From Vallitalea sp. (GTDB lineage: Bacteria > Bacillota > Clostridia > Lachnospirales > Vallitaleaceae), in assembly GCA_025210235.1 (NCBI GenBank), contig JAOASG010000003.1, forward strand, positions 24,467 to 88,466: a stretch of DNA of 64,000 nucleotides. The letters are read 5' to 3'. Numbering within the stretch: the stretch's first letter is position 1; the number at the start of each line of letters is the position of its first letter. This document shows, one piece after another, positions 49,347 through 59,911 of the stretch. The position numbers and the translations under genes are program-made. The notes beneath the pieces were generated by a model, which ran no database searches, was not told the origin of the DNA, and saw only the letters and a list, made by a program, of their open reading frames with translations.

Positions 49347-50108
49347 CTACACCTCTATATCCATAATTTTTTCGCCTATTTTATAACTAATAACAAATAG
49401 TATAAGGCATATAGTCATAAGTATTCTCCCTCTTATAGTTGAATACATCACATCTAAATATGTTGGCGAAGAAATTTGTAAATAAATAATAATTCCTGGA
49501 ACTAATAAACTTAATATCTTCTGTTCAAATTTTTTATTAGAGATTAATACTTCTATTTCATTTTGTATTTCCATCTTCTCACTTATTACAGTAGAAGTAT
49601 ATTTTATTATTCTAATAATATTTCCCCCTGTTCTTTTTGCAGTAATAAATACATTAGCAAAATTAGTTATGTCATCTATTGATGCTCTTTTTGCAAAATC
49701 TAGTATTGCTTCCTCAATAGTTTCATTCATCTCTATTTTTCTAACAATATATTCAAATTCTAGCACTATATATGTATTAGGGTTAGGATATAAAATTCTT
49801 AAATCATTTAAAGAATCTTTAAAAGAACTTTCAATGGATTTTCCCGCTGACATTGAAGAAGATAACGCATAAATAGCTTCTTTAAATTGAAATTTTAATT
49901 CATGCTTTCTTTTTTTTATTAAATTAGCTTTTTTATAATTGGGATATAATAATCCTAGAAGAGAAAATATACTTGCAAATATATGGTTATTATAAAATAA
50001 TATACATAGTATATAAATAACAAGCATAGCTATTAAAGAGTATTTAATTCTTTCTAATATACTAATGTTATATTCATTATAATTAATTAATTTATTATTA
50101 TTTCTCAT
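49347..50108 (-). CDS. TadB-like pilus platform protein
   Basis: The 253-aa protein has two N-terminal helices, a cytoplasmic GspF/T2SSF domain (about 65-190, KEAIYALSSSMSAGKSIESSFKDSL, FITAKRTGGNIIRIIKYTSTVISEK) and two C-terminal helices. With TadC it forms the inner-membrane platform on which the TadA ATPase acts. It overlaps tadA by 4 nt (translational coupling). Confidence 0.85.
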   Translation of the reverse strand: MRNNNKLINYNEYNISILERIKYSLIAMLVIYILCILFYNNHIFASIFSLLGLLYPNYKKANLIKKRKHELKFQFKEAIYALSSSMSAGKSIESSFKDSLNDLRILYPNPNTYIVLEFEYIVRKIEMNETIEEAILDFAKRASIDDITNFANVFITAKRTGGNIIRIIKYTSTVISEKMEIQNEIEVLISNKKFEQKILSLLVPGIIIYLQISSPTYLDVMYSTIRGRILMTICLILFVISYKIGEKIMDIEV

Positions 50109-51337
50109 ATTATATCTCCAATTTCTACTCCTGCCATAGTAAACTTATCTCTATGTATTAATTTATTATTAGTTCTTTTTAACTCACCCACTACTCTTTT
50201 ATCTTTCTCATAAGTTGTTTCTTCAAATTTATATAGAGGATTCAATGCAATGTGTCCTTGGTTATAACAATCTATTTCAACAATTTCAAGAACTCTTCTT
50301 GACTTATCTCTTAATCTTCCTAAGTGAATCATAATATCTATGGCTGAGGCAATTTGTTGTCTAATAGCTTCTAAAGGAATATATGCTCCTGTTAATATCA
50401 TTGTCTCAAGTCTAGATAGCATATCTCTTGTTGAATTAGCATGTCCTGTTGATAAAGATCCATCATGACCTGTATTCATTGCCTGTAACATATCAATAGC
50501 CTCTGCTCCTCTAACTTCACCAACAACAATTCTATCAGGTCTCATTCTTAAAGATGTTTTTATTAAATCTCTAATATTTACCATACCTTTGCCTTCAACG
50601 TTTTTATTTCTTGTTTCTAATCTGACAACATTCTTAACTGATCTAATTTGTAATTCTGCAGAATCTTCTATAGTAATTATCCGTTCATCACTAGGTATAA
50701 AATTTGATAATACATTTAAAAATGTAGTTTTCCCCGAGCCAGTACCCCCACAAATAAAAATATTATATTTTGCTTTAACCATTTTTTTCAAAAGTTCTCC
50801 AACCTCTTTTGATAAACTACCCCATTCAATTAATTGCTCTATACTAATTGGTTTTTCAGGAAATTTTCTAATAGTAATAATAGGCCCATTTAGTGCAATA
50901 GGTGGTAAAACTATATTTATTCTAGAACCATCTGAAAGACGAGCATCTACTATAGGAGATGCTTCGTTAACAACTCTATTAACTTTTGAGACTATTTGTT
51001 GAATAACATCCTCTAATTTCAATGTACTCTCAAATGAACTATTAATTTTACTTATTCTTCCATTTTGCTCAATAAAGATATTGTCTTTTCCATTGATCAT
51101 TATTTCTGTAATAGTTTTATCTTCTAGTAGAGGTTGAAGAATATCAAGGCGTCTTATAGAATTAAAAAGCTTATCACCTAATTCATATCTTTTATTAACA
51201 CTCAAGTATTCTTTTTTTGATTCTTCTCTAATAACTTCATCAATAATTTCTTTTATGTATTGGTCTGTAGGATCTTTTTTAAGATCTATTCTATCTCTTA
51301 CAATATTTTTTAGACCATCTACCCTATCCTCAATCAC
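50105..51337 (-). CDS. TadA/CpaF pilus assembly ATPase
   Basis: The 410-aa protein has the secretion-ATPase domain with Walker A GGTGSGKT (197-204), the acidic Asp-box and Walker B region (TIEDSAELQI, DRIVVGEVRGAEA) and a His-box region (MNTGHDGSLSTGHANS), diagnostic of the TadA/CpaF family. It starts with GTG at 51337, with GAGGA 7 nt before. It powers Flp pilus assembly at the inner membrane and lies between tadZ-like and tadB genes. Confidence 0.92.
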   Translation of the reverse strand: MIEDRVDGLKNIVRDRIDLKKDPTDQYIKEIIDEVIREESKKEYLSVNKRYELGDKLFNSIRRLDILQPLLEDKTITEIMINGKDNIFIEQNGRISKINSSFESTLKLEDVIQQIVSKVNRVVNEASPIVDARLSDGSRINIVLPPIALNGPIITIRKFPEKPISIEQLIEWGSLSKEVGELLKKMVKAKYNIFICGGTGSGKTTFLNVLSNFIPSDERIITIEDSAELQIRSVKNVVRLETRNKNVEGKGMVNIRDLIKTSLRMRPDRIVVGEVRGAEAIDMLQAMNTGHDGSLSTGHANSTRDMLSRLETMILTGAYIPLEAIRQQIASAIDIMIHLGRLRDKSRRVLEIVEIDCYNQGHIALNPLYKFEETTYEKDKRVVGELKRTNNKLIHRDKFTMAGVEIGDII

Positions 51338-51355
51338 TTAAATTCCTCTTTTCTA

Positions 51356-52444
51356 TTAACCATCTTTTATATAATCTTTTATAGCATTACTAAAGCTTCC
51401 TTTAAGATTTAGAGTAGTTTTGGCATTAATGTTTATATTCAAGTTCTCATCATATGGAATATAATAATTGATTTTCTTTCCTATTATACATTTATCTTCT
51501 AATATCTCATTTTTATCATTTATATTATTAAATAGTATATCTACATTATTACTTAAATCTTCTATTCCCAATATATCTAAGTTTTTATATAATTGATTTA
51601 TTTTAATCTGAGCCATTTTATCGTTATTTATTAACATTATAACTTTATCACATTCTTTTAGAATTTTTATATTCTTTTCATTTACCGAAGAATTAAAATC
51701 CAAAATAATTTTTTCATAATCAGAATTGTTTCTGATATATTCTAGTAGCTCTATCCATTCATTAATAGAAATTTCTTGTATATCCATATAACAAGATACA
51801 GGGCAAAAATAATTCATACCTGAGTATTTATCAACATTTTTTAATCCTTCTATTTTCATTATTAAGTTCTTATTTTTTTGTTTTAAATGATATAATAAAT
51901 CAGAAAAGTTATTAGAAAAGTCACAATCTAGTAATGATATGTATGAAGATAATTCTTCTAGACTTATAAATAATGTTTTATAACCATTAAGTGCATATTG
52001 TTTACCTATTTCAACGGCAACTGTAGTTTTCCCAATTCCTCCTATTGGTGAATAAACCCCTATAATTGTTGAATTAATATTATTATTATTAATGACTATT
52101 TCATCTCTACAATATTTAGAAAAAATATTAATTAATTCTCGTGCAATTTTATCTCCTGGTTGATATTTATTAATGTATGGATAACTTAGTAAAGATTCTG
52201 GAATTCTATCAGGAGTATTTATTATCGTAACTTGAACATTAGATAAGTTGATATTCTCTGTTAACAACTCTGGTGAAATCAACAAAATATCAGTTTTTTC
52301 AGTTTTTAGATATTCTTGAAGTAATTGTTTTTCAGTAAAAGAAATAATATTATAATCAGTCTCTTCCCACGTAGATAAATATTGTGAAATTGCATTTGTA
52401 TAGCCTTTATCACAATCTGCAATCAAAACATTAAATTTGACCAT
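51356..52444 (-). CDS. TadZ/CpaE-like localisation ATPase
   Basis: The 362-aa protein has an N-terminal receiver-like domain (about 1-115) and a MinD/ParA-type ATPase domain starting with IGVYSPIGGIGKTTVAVEIG (deviant Walker A about 132-141). This is the layout of TadZ/CpaE, which places the pilus machine in the cell. It precedes tadA by 18 nt. Confidence 0.82.
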   Translation of the reverse strand: MVKFNVLIADCDKGYTNAISQYLSTWEETDYNIISFTEKQLLQEYLKTEKTDILLISPELLTENINLSNVQVTIINTPDRIPESLLSYPYINKYQPGDKIARELINIFSKYCRDEIVINNNNINSTIIGVYSPIGGIGKTTVAVEIGKQYALNGYKTLFISLEELSSYISLLDCDFSNNFSDLLYHLKQKNKNLIMKIEGLKNVDKYSGMNYFCPVSCYMDIQEISINEWIELLEYIRNNSDYEKIILDFNSSVNEKNIKILKECDKVIMLINNDKMAQIKINQLYKNLDILGIEDLSNNVDILFNNINDKNEILEDKCIIGKKINYYIPYDENLNININAKTTLNLKGSFSNAIKDYIKDG

Positions 52445-52548
52445 TGTAATATTTAACCAAGCCTTAGCCTAGTTGCTCCTTTTATTAAATTTTTGTATAA
52501 GTAATTGAAATCTTTAGCATTCCAATTGCCTAAATTAGTGATTATTAT

Positions 52549-53079
52549 CTATAGTATTTTCAGATCAGCTATTATCTGATATATTGTTCCTATACTTATT
52601 GCATATGATAACCTTATTATTTTATTTTTATCTCCTTTATTCAATTCATCATATATTCCTACTTCTTTATTTATAATAATATTATGTATAAAATTAAAAA
52701 AATGTTTTATTCTAATAAATAAATTTCTATTTATTATCATCTTTATTATAGACATTATTGTGGCTGAAATAAGTATATAAATAGAAGCTTGTACAATAAA
52801 ATTTATTCCAAGTAAACTTGATATGACAGCAATTAACTTTATATCCCCAGCCCCTATTGTTCTTAGCATAAATAAGATAAATAAAATAATTATAGGTAGA
52901 ATTAATCCTATAAACCAATTAATTAATCCTATATAACCTGATTCTATATAATTTAATACTAGTCCAATACAAGAAAATAGAATAATTACTGAATTATATA
53001 TTGTATATTTTTTTGTATCTGTATATAAAACAAATATTAATAATATACATACCGTTACATATTTAATTATAGGAACCAT
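52549..53079 (-). CDS. TadV/CpaA-type prepilin peptidase (A24)
   Basis: The 176-aa membrane protein has the two aspartates of A24 peptidases, Asp21 in LYTDTKKYTIYN and Asp79 in GAGDIKL, and no N-terminal methylase domain, as in TadV/CpaA. It should process the Flp prepilin at 47493-47663. It is the first gene of the pilus locus, with a GAAGGA site before the ATG. Confidence 0.88.
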   Translation of the reverse strand: MVPIIKYVTVCILLIFVLYTDTKKYTIYNSVIILFSCIGLVLNYIESGYIGLINWFIGLILPIIILFILFMLRTIGAGDIKLIAVISSLLGINFIVQASIYILISATIMSIIKMIINRNLFIRIKHFFNFIHNIIINKEVGIYDELNKGDKNKIIRLSYAISIGTIYQIIADLKIL

Positions 53080-53113
53080 AAGAATTAATTCCTTCCATAT
53101 TGTATTTATTAAG

Positions 53114-53224
53114 TAATTGCAAAACTACATTCAGTTGGTTCTTTAATGCACTATGTTGAATTCACGCTTATAATAAAAACTACATGTTGTTTGTAAAGAA
53201 TTAAAATCCTTAGTTTTGCAATTA
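53114..53224. repeat. Family B repeat, full-length copy 3
   Basis: The 111-bp element has perfect 14-bp ends TAATTGCAAAACTA (53114-53127) and TAGTTTTGCAATTA (53211-53224). Its interior matches copy 1 read in reverse. It lies just upstream of the pilus locus. Confidence 0.8.
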
Positions 53225-53572
53225 CCTATGTATTTATAATAAGATGCATTACACTAGGAATATATCATTTATATGACTTTAAACAACTTATAATAATTAT
53301 GATTATTACAACATCCCTTTTTAATTAACAGCAAACAACTTATAATTAGCTTTATTTTTAGTAGTTATACATACAAATTAGTAAATTTAATAAAATATAA
53401 ATTAAGTATTTATTCTCTATTTTTTATGTACTTATTATACATTATAAGAAATTTAATGATAAATGTAAAGATATTTTTTATATTTATATGTATTTTGTTG
53501 AATTTTGTTAATATTTAAGAAAGACAGAAACTCTTATTTTTATATGCTTGATTAGTAACTTTGTATACCATT
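53225..53572. other. AT-rich gap upstream of the pilus locus
   Basis: No gene is seen. AAACAACTTATAAT occurs twice (about 53281 and 53334). A possible minus-strand promoter, TTGTTT with TATATT at 16-nt spacing (about 53263-53290), could serve the pilus operon. Both are weak calls. Confidence 0.35.
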
Positions 53573-53613
53573 AAAAAAGGCTACTGAAAAATAAATTTTC
53601 TGCAACCTTTTTT
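53573..53613 (-). terminator. Terminator after bofA
   Basis: AAAAAAGGCTACTGAAAA (53573-53590) and TTTTCTGCAACCTTTTTT (53596-53613) form an imperfect stem ending in a T run on the minus strand, about 20 nt past the bofA stop codon. Confidence 0.6.
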
Positions 53614-53633
53614 TACCATAATAATCTACTTTA

Positions 53634-53876
53634 TTATAAGAATTTATCAACTATTGCAAGAGAATATAATAATACAAATCCAGGAATACCTAAAATGCCT
53701 ACTATAAAACCGTTCACTATATTTACCCCAACATATAGTCCTATACCTTTTAATAAAATATTAAACCCATATATTGCCCCTAAGCCTATACTGCCTCTAA
53801 TTAGTATTAAAAACAATTTTTTAACTGGTTTCATAAGCATTGAAAACAATATAATAATTAAACATAAAATAAACAT
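53634..53876 (-). CDS. bofA: BofA-family sigma-K processing inhibitor
   Basis: The 80-aa membrane protein has the BofA pattern KPVKKLFLILIRGSIGLGAIYGFNIL followed by GLYVGVNIVNGFIVGILGIPGFVLLY. BofA holds back SpoIVFB-dependent processing of pro-sigma-K in the mother cell, so it is a sporulation marker. It lies after the yaaL homologue, as in Bacillus. The ribosome binding site is weak. Confidence 0.88.
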   Translation of the reverse strand: MFILCLIIILFSMLMKPVKKLFLILIRGSIGLGAIYGFNILLKGIGLYVGVNIVNGFIVGILGIPGFVLLYSLAIVDKFL

Positions 53877-53930
53877 CCATATAATTAATTGATTGTTTTC
53901 CTTCTACCCCCTTCATATATTTTATTTAAG

Positions 53931-53985
53931 TAATTGCAGAAGTACATTCATTTGATTCTTTAATACATTACTAAGATTGAATTCA
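53931..53985. repeat. Family B half element
   Basis: TAATTGCAGAAGTACATTCA followed by TTTGATTCTTTAATACATTA matches the left half of family B. The right half is absent. It lies between bofA and yaaL. Confidence 0.55.
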
Positions 53986-54067
53986 TTAAATATATGACTT
54001 ATCCAAGTTTTAGTTATTATATTATATGTTATCTGTAGGCATATATTCTAAATTTTTACTATACCCT

Positions 54068-54313
54068 CTATTTTTTAAGTTTAACTATAATATTCATTTC
54101 TTTTGCCTGATTTATAAGATATTCATATTTTAATTGCATTGCTTTAACTTCATATATACAACTATCAATTAATTCAGGGTCTGTAACAAAATCAAAATTA
54201 ATATAAGCATTATCTAATGCTTTTTTTGCAATTTTAATATTCTTTAATAAAGTTTCTTCTTCCGTTAAATGATTAACATTATTCTCTATTCCAAAATTTA
54301 AATTATTCTTCAT
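54068..54313 (-). CDS. YaaL-like DUF2508 protein
   Basis: The 81-aa protein carries the DUF2508/YaaL pattern ALDNAYINFDFVTDPELIDS then CIYEVKAMQLKYEYLINQAK. Function unknown, but its place just before bofA is conserved in spore formers (recR-yaaL-bofA in Bacillus). Here dnaB, not recR, is upstream. Predicted helical and cytoplasmic. Confidence 0.8.
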   Translation of the reverse strand: MKNNLNFGIENNVNHLTEEETLLKNIKIAKKALDNAYINFDFVTDPELIDSCIYEVKAMQLKYEYLINQAKEMNIIVKLKK

Positions 54314-54418
54314 TACTATACCTCTAAAATAAAAATAAGTTTTATTATAAGTATAGTCAAAAATTTCCTATTTATTCTTATTTATAAAAATATTTAAGCT
54401 TTATTATTCAATAATACG

Positions 54419-55756
54419 TTAATAATTCTTATTATCCATACTAGCAAACTTAGTATATTGTCCCATCCAAACTAAATGAACTGTTCCTGTTGGGCCATTA
54501 CGTTGTTTTGCAATTATTAATTCTCCTTGATTTTTAGCTTCTGTTTCTGGGTTATAATATTCATCTCTATATAAAAACATAACTACATCTGCATCTTGTT
54601 CTATAGCTCCTGATTCTCTAAGATCTGATAACATTGGTCTATGATCTGCCCTTGATTCACAGGCACGACTTAACTGAGAAAGTGCAACAACTGGCGCCTC
54701 CATTTCTCTTGCGAGAGCTTTTAGTGATCTAGATATTTCTGATATTTCTTGTTGCCTTGATTCAATTTTTCCATTTCCACTCATAAGCTGTAAATAATCT
54801 ATTAATATTAAATCAAGTCCTTTTTCAAGCTTTAACTTTCTACATTTTGCTTTCATTTCAGCAACAGTAATTCCTGGTGTATCATCTATGTATATTGGCG
54901 CTCTTGATAAAACACTTGAACCACTAGCTATCTTTGCCCAATCTTCATCTTCTAAATCACCTGTTCTAACTTTTTGTGCATCCACCATTGCCTCTGAGCA
55001 TAATAATCTATTTACTAATTGGTCTTTGGACATTTCTAAACTAAATATAGCAGTTGAAGCATTCTCTTTTATTGCGGCGTGTTGTGCCATATTAAGAGCA
55101 ATAGCTGTTTTACCCATTGATGGTCTTGCTGCAATTAGAATTAAATCAGAAGGTTGCAATCCAGCAGTTTTATAGTCAAGATCTATAAAACCTGTAGGTA
55201 TCCCTGTTACTTTTCCCTGATTCTTATGAATGCTCTCTATTTTGTTTAAAGTTGGGACAACTAAATCTTTAATTGAAGAAAATTCTTGAGTACGCCTATC
55301 TTGCATTACATTAAAGATTTTTTCTTCTGCATCATTTAGAATATCTTCTAACTTATTTTTACCATCATAACTTTCTGCTATTATCTCTCTACTTGTTTTA
55401 ATTAAGTTTCGTAGAACAGATTTTTCCTTTACTATTTGAGCATAATTTTTAATATGAGCAGAAGTAGGTACTGACATAGCTAACTTAGAGAGATATGATA
55501 TCCCTCCAATTTGATCAAGGACTCCTTCATCCTTTAATTTGTTCTCAAGTGTGACAAGGTCAACTGCTTTACTATTATTATATAGGTCAACAATTAAACC
55601 ATAAATTAATTTTAAATCCGGTTGATAAAAATCATCAGAATTTAAGGTTTCCATAGCTGTAGCAATAGCTTCTCTATCTAATATCATAGAACCAATAACT
55701 GATTGTTCTGCTTCTAAACTATATGGTGGTAATCCCTTTATTTCTGCATCCACCAC
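54419..55756 (-). CDS. dnaB: Replicative DNA helicase
   Basis: The 445-aa protein has the N-terminal collar domain (PPYSLEAEQSVIGSMILDREAI) and the RecA-like motor with Walker A ARPSMGKTA (about residue 208-216), the DLILIDYLQLM Walker B and the SRACESRADHRPMLSDLRESGAIEQDADVVMFLYR end motif. It unwinds DNA at the replication fork. No intein is present. It follows rplI in the usual order. GGAGG precedes the ATG. Confidence 0.96.
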   Translation of the reverse strand: MVDAEIKGLPPYSLEAEQSVIGSMILDREAIATAMETLNSDDFYQPDLKLIYGLIVDLYNNSKAVDLVTLENKLKDEGVLDQIGGISYLSKLAMSVPTSAHIKNYAQIVKEKSVLRNLIKTSREIIAESYDGKNKLEDILNDAEEKIFNVMQDRRTQEFSSIKDLVVPTLNKIESIHKNQGKVTGIPTGFIDLDYKTAGLQPSDLILIAARPSMGKTAIALNMAQHAAIKENASTAIFSLEMSKDQLVNRLLCSEAMVDAQKVRTGDLEDEDWAKIASGSSVLSRAPIYIDDTPGITVAEMKAKCRKLKLEKGLDLILIDYLQLMSGNGKIESRQQEISEISRSLKALAREMEAPVVALSQLSRACESRADHRPMLSDLRESGAIEQDADVVMFLYRDEYYNPETEAKNQGELIIAKQRNGPTGTVHLVWMGQYTKFASMDNKNY

Positions 55757-55887
55757 AATCCCTCCAAACTATTTTATATAATACTACAAAAGAAAAGTAA
55801 CTACGAAGAGTTATTCCTGACTAAAGAATATTTCTACCTTAAGAAACATTCATGGTATGTAATCAGCAACTAGAATTAACAAGCCTA

Positions 55888-55948
55888 GCGGATATGGTAT
55901 AGGGTACGTTTAATCTGCTGACGAAATATTTCCCTATACCATATCCGC
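55888..55948. repeat. Family A repeat, internally deleted copy
   Basis: Perfect 17-bp outer arms GCGGATATGGTATAGGG (55888-55904) and CCCTATACCATATCCGC (55932-55948) enclose only the right half of the core (ACGTTTAATCTGCTGACG). AAGCC occurs on both flanks. It lies between dnaB and rplI. Confidence 0.75.
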
Positions 55949-55972
55949 GGAAGCCTTAATCATAATAATCAT

Positions 55973-55993
55973 AAAGACCCACTAAGGGTCTTT
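55973..55993 (-). terminator. Terminator after rplI
   Basis: AAAGACCC (55973-55980) and GGGTCTTT (55986-55993) form an 8-bp stem with a 5-nt loop just after the rplI stop codon, followed by a loose T-rich stretch on the minus strand. Confidence 0.65.
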
Positions 55994-55994
55994 C

Positions 55995-56441
55995 TTATAA
56001 TTCTTGAACTTTTACTGTTAACTCTGTTTTAACCTTACTAATTAATTTTATTGGTATTATATGAGTACCTAATGATTTTATAGGTTCTTTTAATTCCATT
56101 TTCTTTTTATCAATTTCAAAGCCTAATTGTTCTTTTACTGCCTTAGTTATTTCTTTTGTTGATACAGAACCAAAAATCTTTCCTCCATCTCCTGCTTTCA
56201 CTTTTATTGTTATGGAGCTTCCTTTTATATTTTCAGCTAATTCTTTAGCTTGTTCTACCATCTCATCGTGTCTTCTTTGTTCAGATTGCTTCTTTAATTT
56301 CATATCGTTAATGGAAGCCTTTGTTGCTTCTACAGCCAATTTTTTTGGGAATAGAAAGTTTCTAGCATACCCATCACTCGTATTGATTAAATCTCCTTTT
56401 TTTCCTACTTTCTTAACATCTTCTAATAATATTACTTTCAT
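55995..56441 (-). CDS. rplI: 50S ribosomal protein L9
   Basis: The 148-aa protein begins [36 protein letters not shown], the classic L9 N-terminal domain, followed by the long connecting helix and C-terminal domain. Its ATG shares one base with the gdpP stop codon (TAATG), implying coupled translation. Confidence 0.97.
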   Translation of the reverse strand: MKVILLEDVKKVGKKGDLINTSDGYARNFLFPKKLAVEATKASINDMKLKKQSEQRRHDEMVEQAKELAENIKGSSITIKVKAGDGGKIFGSVSTKEITKAVKEQLGFEIDKKKMELKEPIKSLGTHIIPIKLISKVKTELTVKVQEL

Positions 56442-58483
56442 TATTTATCACCTTCCTGTAAATATTCATCAATAGTTTCTTTTAAGATTTCTATAGCACC
56501 ATCTATAGTATAATCACGAAGCTGAGCACCTGCAACACTTAGATGCCCACCACCTCCTAATTTTTCCATAATTATTTGAACATTAATATCATCAAATGAA
56601 CGAGCACTTATATAAATAGTTCCATTAATATTCACTAGTACAAATGACGCCTTTATCCCTGATATATTTAGTAATTCATCAGCTGCTTGTGCAGTTACTA
56701 AATTTGGATTTTGAACATCTGAAGGGCATATTGATATAGCCATGTTTGCCCTGTATATTTCTGCATCTCTTACTGCTGTTGCCCTTGCTTTATATGAAGC
56801 CATATCATTTTTAAATAACTTTCTTACTCTAACTACGTCTGCACCATTTCTTCGTAAATACGCAGCTGCCTCAAATGTTTTTACACCTGTTTTTATTACA
56901 AAGTTTTTCGTATCTACAGTAATTCCTGCAAATAACGCTTCAGCCTCCATAGATTTCAGTTTGACTTTATCCGAAATATATCTTATGATCTCTGTTACCA
57001 TTTCACATGCAGAAGATGCATATGGTTCGATATAACTTAGTACAGTATCTTCTATATGTTCAGCTCCAACTCTATGATGATCAAAAACAACCACATTATT
57101 AACATACTTAAATATTTCTTCACATTCTGTATAACTAGGTCTGTTAACATCTACTACTACAAGTAACGTGTTTTGATTCACATAATTTAAAGCTTCCAAA
57201 TTATCTATAAATAAGTCATCTCCATAATTGTCATCTTTGATAAATCTATCATATAAAGGTTTCACTGCTGAAGTAACTTCATTAAGAATAATATGAGCTG
57301 GTTTATCAAAAAGTCTAGCACAACTATATATACCAATAGCTGCTCCAAGAGAATCTAAATCTTGACTTTTATGCCCCATAACAATGACTTTATCACAATC
57401 TTCTATAAGCTCTCTAAATGCATAGGCCTTAATTCTAGCCTTTACTCTTGCACTTGTTTCAACTCCTCGAGTTTTACCTCCATAAAAAAGAAATTTATCA
57501 CTTTCTTTAATAACCGCTTGATCTCCACCTCTTCCAAGTGCTAAATCTATTGCAACTCTTGCAAAATCCATTGATTGATTAAATGATTGTGCATTGACTC
57601 CTATACCCATACTTAAAGTAACAGGAAGTTCATTTCCTATATTTATTTCTCTAATTACATCTAAAATAGCAAATTTATTTTCATGTAAATCTTTCAAGTA
57701 TTTTTTTTGAAAAATTATTATATATTTATCTTTTTCAAATTTACGGACTATACCATCTATTTTTTTTGCAAATTTATTTATATTCCTATCAATCAAAGCT
57801 ATTAATAATGGTCTTCTTACATCCTCAATACTTTGTAATGCTTCCTCATAATTATCTATATATAATAATCCTACAACTATTTTTTGATCTTCATTTTTTC
57901 TTTGTAGCTCTTTCTCTTTTGTTATATCAAAAAAATAAGTTGCATATATAACGCCATTATCACTAATTCTATTATATTCATTCAAACTATTATTATTATC
58001 AATGGTGAGACTTCGTATTATAACTCTATATACTTTATCTCTTATTAAGATTTCTTTTTCAAATATAGAATCTTCTTCTAATGGTAACATTGATGTATTT
58101 AAATGAGGTATAAGTGCATTAATATTTTTATCTAATATTTTATTATCTTCAACTATTTTTTCAAATTCTTCATTATACCAACGTATTCTTCCATCTATGT
58201 CAAGTAAGATATATGGAATCTGTAATTTTTGTAAAAAGTTTTTTTGTAATGCTCCAAATGTTAAAGCATAGTTTATTAATTCACTCATTAAATGTTTCTT
58301 AGTAATTAAACTTATAAAAATACTTACTATTAGAGCAGCTATAAAAAATACCAATGATATAATTCCTGCCCTTTTATCAATATAAAATAATACCGAAGTA
58401 AGAATTAATAAAAAAGCAAGATAAATAATTGACCATCTAAAATAATTTTGTATTTGTCTACTTAGATTAATTTTCTTTTTCAT
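56441..58483 (-). CDS. gdpP: Cyclic-di-AMP phosphodiesterase GdpP
   Basis: The 680-aa protein has two membrane helices (about 15-60), a degenerate PAS region (about 80-175), a degenerate GGDEF domain (about 200-320), a DHH domain with [16 protein letters not shown] and FDHHRVG, and a DHHA1 domain ending [13 protein letters not shown]. This is the GdpP/YybT layout. It hydrolyses c-di-AMP and so affects potassium and cell-wall balance. It lies between yybS and rplI as in most Firmicutes. Confidence 0.95.
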   Translation of the reverse strand: MKKKINLSRQIQNYFRWSIIYLAFLLILTSVLFYIDKRAGIISLVFFIAALIVSIFISLITKKHLMSELINYALTFGALQKNFLQKLQIPYILLDIDGRIRWYNEEFEKIVEDNKILDKNINALIPHLNTSMLPLEEDSIFEKEILIRDKVYRVIIRSLTIDNNNSLNEYNRISDNGVIYATYFFDITKEKELQRKNEDQKIVVGLLYIDNYEEALQSIEDVRRPLLIALIDRNINKFAKKIDGIVRKFEKDKYIIIFQKKYLKDLHENKFAILDVIREINIGNELPVTLSMGIGVNAQSFNQSMDFARVAIDLALGRGGDQAVIKESDKFLFYGGKTRGVETSARVKARIKAYAFRELIEDCDKVIVMGHKSQDLDSLGAAIGIYSCARLFDKPAHIILNEVTSAVKPLYDRFIKDDNYGDDLFIDNLEALNYVNQNTLLVVVDVNRPSYTECEEIFKYVNNVVVFDHHRVGAEHIEDTVLSYIEPYASSACEMVTEIIRYISDKVKLKSMEAEALFAGITVDTKNFVIKTGVKTFEAAAYLRRNGADVVRVRKLFKNDMASYKARATAVRDAEIYRANMAISICPSDVQNPNLVTAQAADELLNISGIKASFVLVNINGTIYISARSFDDINVQIIMEKLGGGGHLSVAGAQLRDYTIDGAIEILKETIDEYLQEGDK

Positions 58484-58538
58484 ATAAATATTCTCCTTTA
58501 GATTTAAAGAAGTACAATCTCATTATTGAATTTAGCTT

Positions 58539-59501
58539 TTATGCATTATTTAACTTTCTTCTTAAATGGAATAGGCTATCTATAAATCCTACAATAATAA
58601 AGTATGCTTGAAAGAATATAAGACAAAATATTAAGATAGCTATATAAAGCATTCTCTTTCCAGCATTTCTTACTTTCTTAATCATAAATAATTCTAATAG
58701 TATACCTAATAAAAATAACATAACCATTAGTATAAGTAGCATGTTATCTATTGCTATATAAACATAACTATTTGTATTTATAATAAATTCATGTATACAA
58801 TATATAGCAATTAAAAAGATAAGCATTTTTCTAGATACATTAAAGTATATAATGTTTTTAATATTAAATTTAAATAAACCTAATTTATTTCCAACAATTC
58901 TAATGCTCATAATAGAAATAAATGCTACTCCCATACATAATAAATATGTAATTGCAGGAAAATAGTACTTCATGTAATATAAAACATTGTTAACTGATTC
59001 CATAACCATAGTATATTCTTGTTTAGAATTAATATTAAATTTTATAAATTCTTCATATATATTTATAAAATTAGTTTTGATTAGATCTATATAATTAAAG
59101 TATCCTGAAGCGACGTCAACGTTAAAAAAATGTTTTAATAATATGCCAGCTACTAAAATGCATACAAATAGTATCATACTAAAAAACGCTGCTGATTTAG
59201 CAAATGACATTCTTTGTCTAATTAAATAACTAATAATTAATACTGGTATAATTATTAGTATACTATATAAAACAAAACTCTCAATTCCATAAAATAAATA
59301 TATTGATAATTCTACAAGTAACATACATATGATTAATTTACTATCAATAGTGTATTTGAGAGCATATATAGAAACTGGAACAAATACAACAAAGCTAAAT
59401 ATTATAACCTCTGGAACAACAAAAAAAATATAACTATAAAAAATATTAATAAGTAAAATAATTATAAGTAGTCTATATTCTAAATTTCTAGTTTTCTCCA
59501 T
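58539..59501 (-). CDS. YybS-like DUF2232 membrane protein
   Basis: About 320 aa from the ATG at 59501, which has GGAGG 5 nt upstream. A start 30 nt earlier lacks such a site. The protein has eight to nine hydrophobic segments and lies immediately upstream of gdpP, where DUF2232/YybS proteins are found. The transporter-like role of this family is not established. Confidence 0.8.
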   Translation of the reverse strand: MEKTRNLEYRLLIIILLINIFYSYIFFVVPEVIIFSFVVFVPVSIYALKYTIDSKLIICMLLVELSIYLFYGIESFVLYSILIIIPVLIISYLIRQRMSFAKSAAFFSMILFVCILVAGILLKHFFNVDVASGYFNYIDLIKTNFINIYEEFIKFNINSKQEYTMVMESVNNVLYYMKYYFPAITYLLCMGVAFISIMSIRIVGNKLGLFKFNIKNIIYFNVSRKMLIFLIAIYCIHEFIINTNSYVYIAIDNMLLILMVMLFLLGILLELFMIKKVRNAGKRMLYIAILIFCLIFFQAYFIIVGFIDSLFHLRRKLNNA

Positions 59502-59581
59502 ATGTACCTCCAACATTTTGAAACCAATCAAAATATATCTAAATAATTAAGTTATGATCAACCCATAAAAGTAATTTACAA

Positions 59582-59911
59582 TTAAATATGCCTTGATTTA
59601 TTTATGTGCTTTGACAATTCTAGTATTTCTTTTGACCACTCGGCATTTTCTGCCTTTTGCAAACTAGCTAGACGTAATTTATTTATTAATCTTATATCAA
59701 GAGCCTCATTTGAGACACCTAATTTATCAGATAATAAATAAGAAAGAATAATTATATCAGCTAAAATATCAATATTTTCGTTAGTATCGTTAGTATTTCC
59801 CTCTGCCATATTAGAAAATAACCCTGATATATTTGAAAGTAACTGACTTTTTAATCTTTCAATAATTTTTATGGTCTTAGTAATATCAAATTCCCCTTCG
59901 TAATTAGACAT
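59582..59911 (-). CDS. MazG-like family protein
   Basis: The 109-aa helical protein has a pattern of small MazG-like proteins of Clostridia (EFDITKTIKIIERLKSQLLSN...DILADIIILSYLLSDKLGV...LRLASLQKAENAEWSKEILEL). The acidic metal-binding residues of true nucleotide pyrophosphatases are only partly present, so activity is uncertain. It lies between rpsR and yybS. Confidence 0.6.
   Translation of the reverse strand: MSNYEGEFDITKTIKIIERLKSQLLSNISGLFSNMAEGNTNDTNENIDILADIIILSYLLSDKLGVSNEALDIRLINKLRLASLQKAENAEWSKEILELSKHINKSRHI

Noticed and set aside
50589..51002. 137-aa plus-strand frame
   Set aside because: It is antisense to the conserved core of the TadA ATPase, with no start signal.
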